Shown: positions 61,704 to 64,000 of the stretch, in pieces
Layout: every line of letters begins with the position of its first letter
Position numbering within the stretch: the stretch's first letter is position 1
Source of the DNA: JBPOFM01 sp051252455
GTDB lineage: Bacteria > Bacteroidota > Bacteroidia > Flavobacteriales > Flavobacteriaceae
NCBI GenBank assembly: GCA_051252455.1
Contig: JBPOFM010000001.1
Coordinates: 496,001 to 560,000 of the forward strand
Reading direction: 5' to 3'
DNA: 64,000 nucleotides
The notes under the pieces: generated by a model
Databases searched by the model: none
The model's input: the letters and a program-made list of their open reading frames with translations, nothing else
What the model was told of the DNA's origin: nothing
Program-made: the position numbers and the translations under genes

Positions 61704-62737
61704 TAAGCGGTTGCGGTTTTAACGGTTTCCCATTCATGAATCCATTTTGCAAGAAGGGACACCCATTCGGCATCGTCATTCAAACATGGTAAGGTAGTGA
61801 ATTCATTTCCGCCCATTTCATGGAATATTTCTTCCCCTTCCATCGCAATTTCTTCCAACGTTTCAAGACAATCGCTGACAAAAGCAGGCGTAACGATGGC
61901 CATATTTTTAATGCCTTTTTTCCCCAGACGTTCAATGGTCAAATCGGTATAAGGTTGTAACCAAGGATCAAAACCCAAACGCGATTGAAATGAAGTAGAA
62001 TAGGTTCCAGACGGTATGTTCAGTTTTTCTGTAACCAACCGCGTGACTTCTAAACATTGATGTCTGTAACAAAATTCGTGGGCTGGAGAAGGCGTTACAC
62101 AACACGAGCCATCAATTTTACAGTGCGATTTGGTAATATCGCGTTTGCGAATATGACGTTCTGGAACGCCATGATATGAGAACAATAAGTGATCGTATTT
62201 TTTTCCTTTCAAATTTCTTTTTATGGAATTTGAAAGCACTTCTATATAATCTTCGCGGTTATAGAATGCTGGTAAATCTTCAATTATAAGGGTTGGAAAA
62301 TGTTCTTTTCTAATTTCTTCCGCTAAAACTAAAATGGTTTCGGTTGTGGCCATCGCAAATTGTGGATATAATGGCATCAAAAACACTTGCTCTACACCTT
62401 TGTCCACTAATTCCTGAAGTCCTTTTTTGATGGTCATACTGCCATAGCGCATTGCCAAAGCAACTGGCAGAGTCGTCTCTTCTTGTACTTTGTTTTGTAA
62501 TCGTTCAGAAATAACAATTAAAGGCGAACCTTCGTCCCACCATATTTTTTTGTAGGCAGCTGCAGACGCTTTTGGTCGTGTATTCAGAATAATGCCTTTA
62601 ACCAAGAGTGTTCTTGCCCAAAGTGGCACATCAATGACGCGCTCATCCATTAAAAACTCTCCTAAATACTTTTTGACATCTGCAGGTTCTGGACTCTCCG
62701 GCGAACCCAGATTGACGAGTAAAATTCCTTTTCTCAT
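61703..62737 (-). CDS. hemH: Ferrochelatase
   Basis: A 344-aa enzyme that inserts ferrous iron into protoporphyrin IX. It starts MRKGILLVNLGSPESPEP. The active His is in LFSYHGVPERH and the conserved acid is in PAFVSDCLETLEEIAMEG. A Cys-rich stretch, HCKIDGSCCVTP to FCYRHQC, may bind an iron-sulfur cluster as in several bacterial ferrochelatases. It is the first gene of the minus-strand series hemH, MATE, hemJ, kinase, crotonase. Confidence 0.94.
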   Translation of the reverse strand: MRKGILLVNLGSPESPEPADVKKYLGEFLMDERVIDVPLWARTLLVKGIILNTRPKASAAAYKKIWWDEGSPLIVISERLQNKVQEETTLPVALAMRYGSMTIKKGLQELVDKGVEQVFLMPLYPQFAMATTETILVLAEEIRKEHFPTLIIEDLPAFYNREDYIEVLSNSIKRNLKGKKYDHLLFSYHGVPERHIRKRDITKSHCKIDGSCCVTPSPAHEFCYRHQCLEVTRLVTEKLNIPSGTYSTSFQSRLGFDPWLQPYTDLTIERLGKKGIKNMAIVTPAFVSDCLETLEEIAMEGEEIFHEMGGNEFTTLPCLNDDAEWVSLLAKWIHEWETVKTATA

Positions 62738-62779
62738 ATCTAATTTTCCCTAAAATGGAAATCTATTTTCATTTCATTA

Positions 62780-62787
62780 CAAAAGTA
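62780..62787 (-). promoter_or_regulatory. Possible -7 box of the hemH series
   Basis: On the minus strand TACTTTTG matches TANNTTTG fully. No TTG is seen at the right distance upstream. The ATG of hemH is about 43 bases downstream. Confidence 0.45.
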
Positions 62788-62909
62788 CGCACAATTTTAT
62801 AATACACATCAGAATGGGACGTTCACCTAGTAGGAATTTATATTTTAAGCATTTATAATTTTGAAATGAAGTTGAAATAAATATATTTACAATCCAATGC
62901 CGCTTGTTT

Positions 62910-64000
62910 ATGAAAAATTGTTTCGCGCTAATTCTACTTCTTGTTTCTTCTTGTCTTTTTTCTCAACAGAAATATCAAAGTCTTTTATGGGAAATTTCCG
63001 GTAATGGGCTTGAAAAATCTTCCTACATCTACGGAACTATGCACGTCAGTAAAAAAATTGCTTTCCGACTGGACGACGTATTCTACAAAGCCTTGGAGAA
63101 AAGTGAATGTATTGCGTTAGAATCAGATCCTACAACTTGGCTCGATTTCAACTACGAAAATAAAATGCTCAGCGCTCTCGATTATATAGACGATTACAGT
63201 TCTAATTTTTACGTGGATTTATTCGCCTTGTCGCCTCCAACTGAATTTATGGTAAGACGCTCTATCCGATTTGACAACGACATTATCAACGGTTATTTAT
63301 ATCGGAAAGACATGGGTTCTGAAGATTTTGAAGAAGAAACCTATCTGGATATGTTTATCTATCAAGCGGGAAAAAAGAACAATAAACCAATTATTGGCTT
63401 GGAAGATATCGCGGAGTCCAATTATTTGACCACCAAAGCCCAATCCAATCCCGTAAAGAAAAAACCGGATGCGTGGATTCAAAAATTGTTCTCTGAAGAA
63501 AATCCATACATGCTTCAAGAAAATTTATATAGAGAACGTAATCTTGATCTGTTGGATTCCATCGGTTCTGCTGTGAATACCGAATATTACAGAAAAAATA
63601 TGTTATTCATCAGAAATGACAACATGGTCATCGTTTTGGATTCGTTGATGCATGAGAAATCTGTGTTTGCTGGTGTTGGTGCTGCACATTTACCAGGCGA
63701 CAAAGGAATGATCAATATGCTAATTGAAAAAGGCTATACAGTAAAAGCCTTAAAATCTGATCAAACGGAATTTGGCAATGCGCAAAAGCAGGCATTGGAA
63801 ACTTTGTTTATAAAACCGGAATTGCAAATGCAATCGACACCCGATGGCTTTTTAACCATTAAAGCCTTTGACGATTTACGTGAGTTCGCAGTGGATGGAC
63901 AAAAATTTTATGTCGCTCCAGACATGACTAATGGCGCATATTTAACTATTACGAGGCTCAATACCTTCGATTATTTACCAAACAAAGATCGCATCACATT
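62910..64000 (+). CDS. Exported TraB/GumN-family protein, 3'-truncated by the window edge
   Basis: A frame open from the ATG at 62910 to the right edge, at least 363 aa. Signal peptide MKNCFALILLLVSSCLFSQ. The TraB/GumN motifs are present: LLWEISGNGLEKSSYIYGTMHVSKK with GTxH, CIALESDPTTW, and VFAGVGAAHLPGDKGMINMLIEKGYTV. After this domain the chain continues for more than 90 residues with a new beta-rich region, so it is longer than the 289-aa paralogue at 48675. The end is outside the window. It is divergent from hemH. Confidence 0.88.
   Translation, partial: MKNCFALILLLVSSCLFSQQKYQSLLWEISGNGLEKSSYIYGTMHVSKKIAFRLDDVFYKALEKSECIALESDPTTWLDFNYENKMLSALDYIDDYSSNFYVDLFALSPPTEFMVRRSIRFDNDIINGYLYRKDMGSEDFEEETYLDMFIYQAGKKNNKPIIGLEDIAESNYLTTKAQSNPVKKKPDAWIQKLFSEENPYMLQENLYRERNLDLLDSIGSAVNTEYYRKNMLFIRNDNMVIVLDSLMHEKSVFAGVGAAHLPGDKGMINMLIEKGYTVKALKSDQTEFGNAQKQALETLFIKPELQMQSTPDGFLTIKAFDDLREFAVDGQKFYVAPDMTNGAYLTITRLNTFDYLPNKDRIT

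Overview
The window looks like a chromosomal segment of a low-G+C marine-type Flavobacteriaceae (Bacteroidota). The signs are TANNTTTG-type -7 promoter boxes, a TonB-dependent receptor with a CarboxypepD_reg-like N-terminal domain, an M1 peptidase with a type IX secretion C-terminal sorting domain, an S46 dipeptidyl-peptidase, TPR-AraC membrane regulators, RseP and FeoAB with a small Cys-rich partner. I can place it at family level only. I see no rRNA, insertion sequence, CRISPR array or replication origin. There is one tRNA, Asn(GTT).

Layout. 1-3.1 kb: an accessory-looking edge with a 5'-truncated AIPR abortive-infection protein of very low G+C, a G+C-richer flavobacterial hypothetical protein, and a gene-poor stretch with an 11-bp phased repeat. 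3.1-13.8 kb: two paralogous signalling modules, each a single-domain response regulator followed by a large PAS or CHASE3 histidine kinase. Between them lie a GT2 polysaccharide synthase, a DUF2383 stress-type protein, a decayed DUF3095 gene and a small AraC regulator. 13.9-17.3 kb: three small genes behind near-identical promoter blocks, an AraC regulator and an EcsC protein. 17.5-27.2 kb: a catabolic locus with an SSS symporter, acyl-CoA synthetase, exported alpha/beta hydrolase, unknown helical protein, TonB receptor, cytoplasmic alpha/beta hydrolase and 3-hydroxybutyrate dehydrogenase. Two pairs of the repeat AAAGTCACAC sit ahead of its two transcription blocks. This locus is the best candidate for an undescribed system: uptake, ester cleavage and oxidation of 3-hydroxybutyrate esters or oligomers.

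27.5-34.4 kb: tRNA-Asn, RseP, the secreted M1 peptidase, an SCO1-like protein and the feoA-feoB-Cys-rich ferrous iron operon. 34.5-40.1 kb: a metal-uptake operon led by a DtxR/MntR-type regulator whose promoter overlaps a perfect palindrome. It continues with an outer-membrane barrel, a lipoprotein metal-binding protein, an ATPase and two permeases that both carry winged-helix-like tails. 40.2-45.4 kb: an odd lipoprotein and an ECF sigma / anti-sigma-TonB fusion / secreted protein operon, then a TerB-DnaJ protein.

45.6-50.1 kb: a bacilliredoxin, an operon joining a phospholipid acyltransferase, an acyl-ACP desaturase and an HD phosphohydrolase, a TraB/GumN protein and two small membrane proteins. 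50.3-57.4 kb: two AraC-type regulators, a small secreted protein, a PA0069-type radical SAM protein and the S46 dipeptidyl-peptidase. 57.4-62.7 kb, minus strand: a probable five-gene operon of ferrochelatase, MATE exporter, HemJ, an NtrY-like kinase and a crotonase. The right edge cuts a second TraB/GumN gene.
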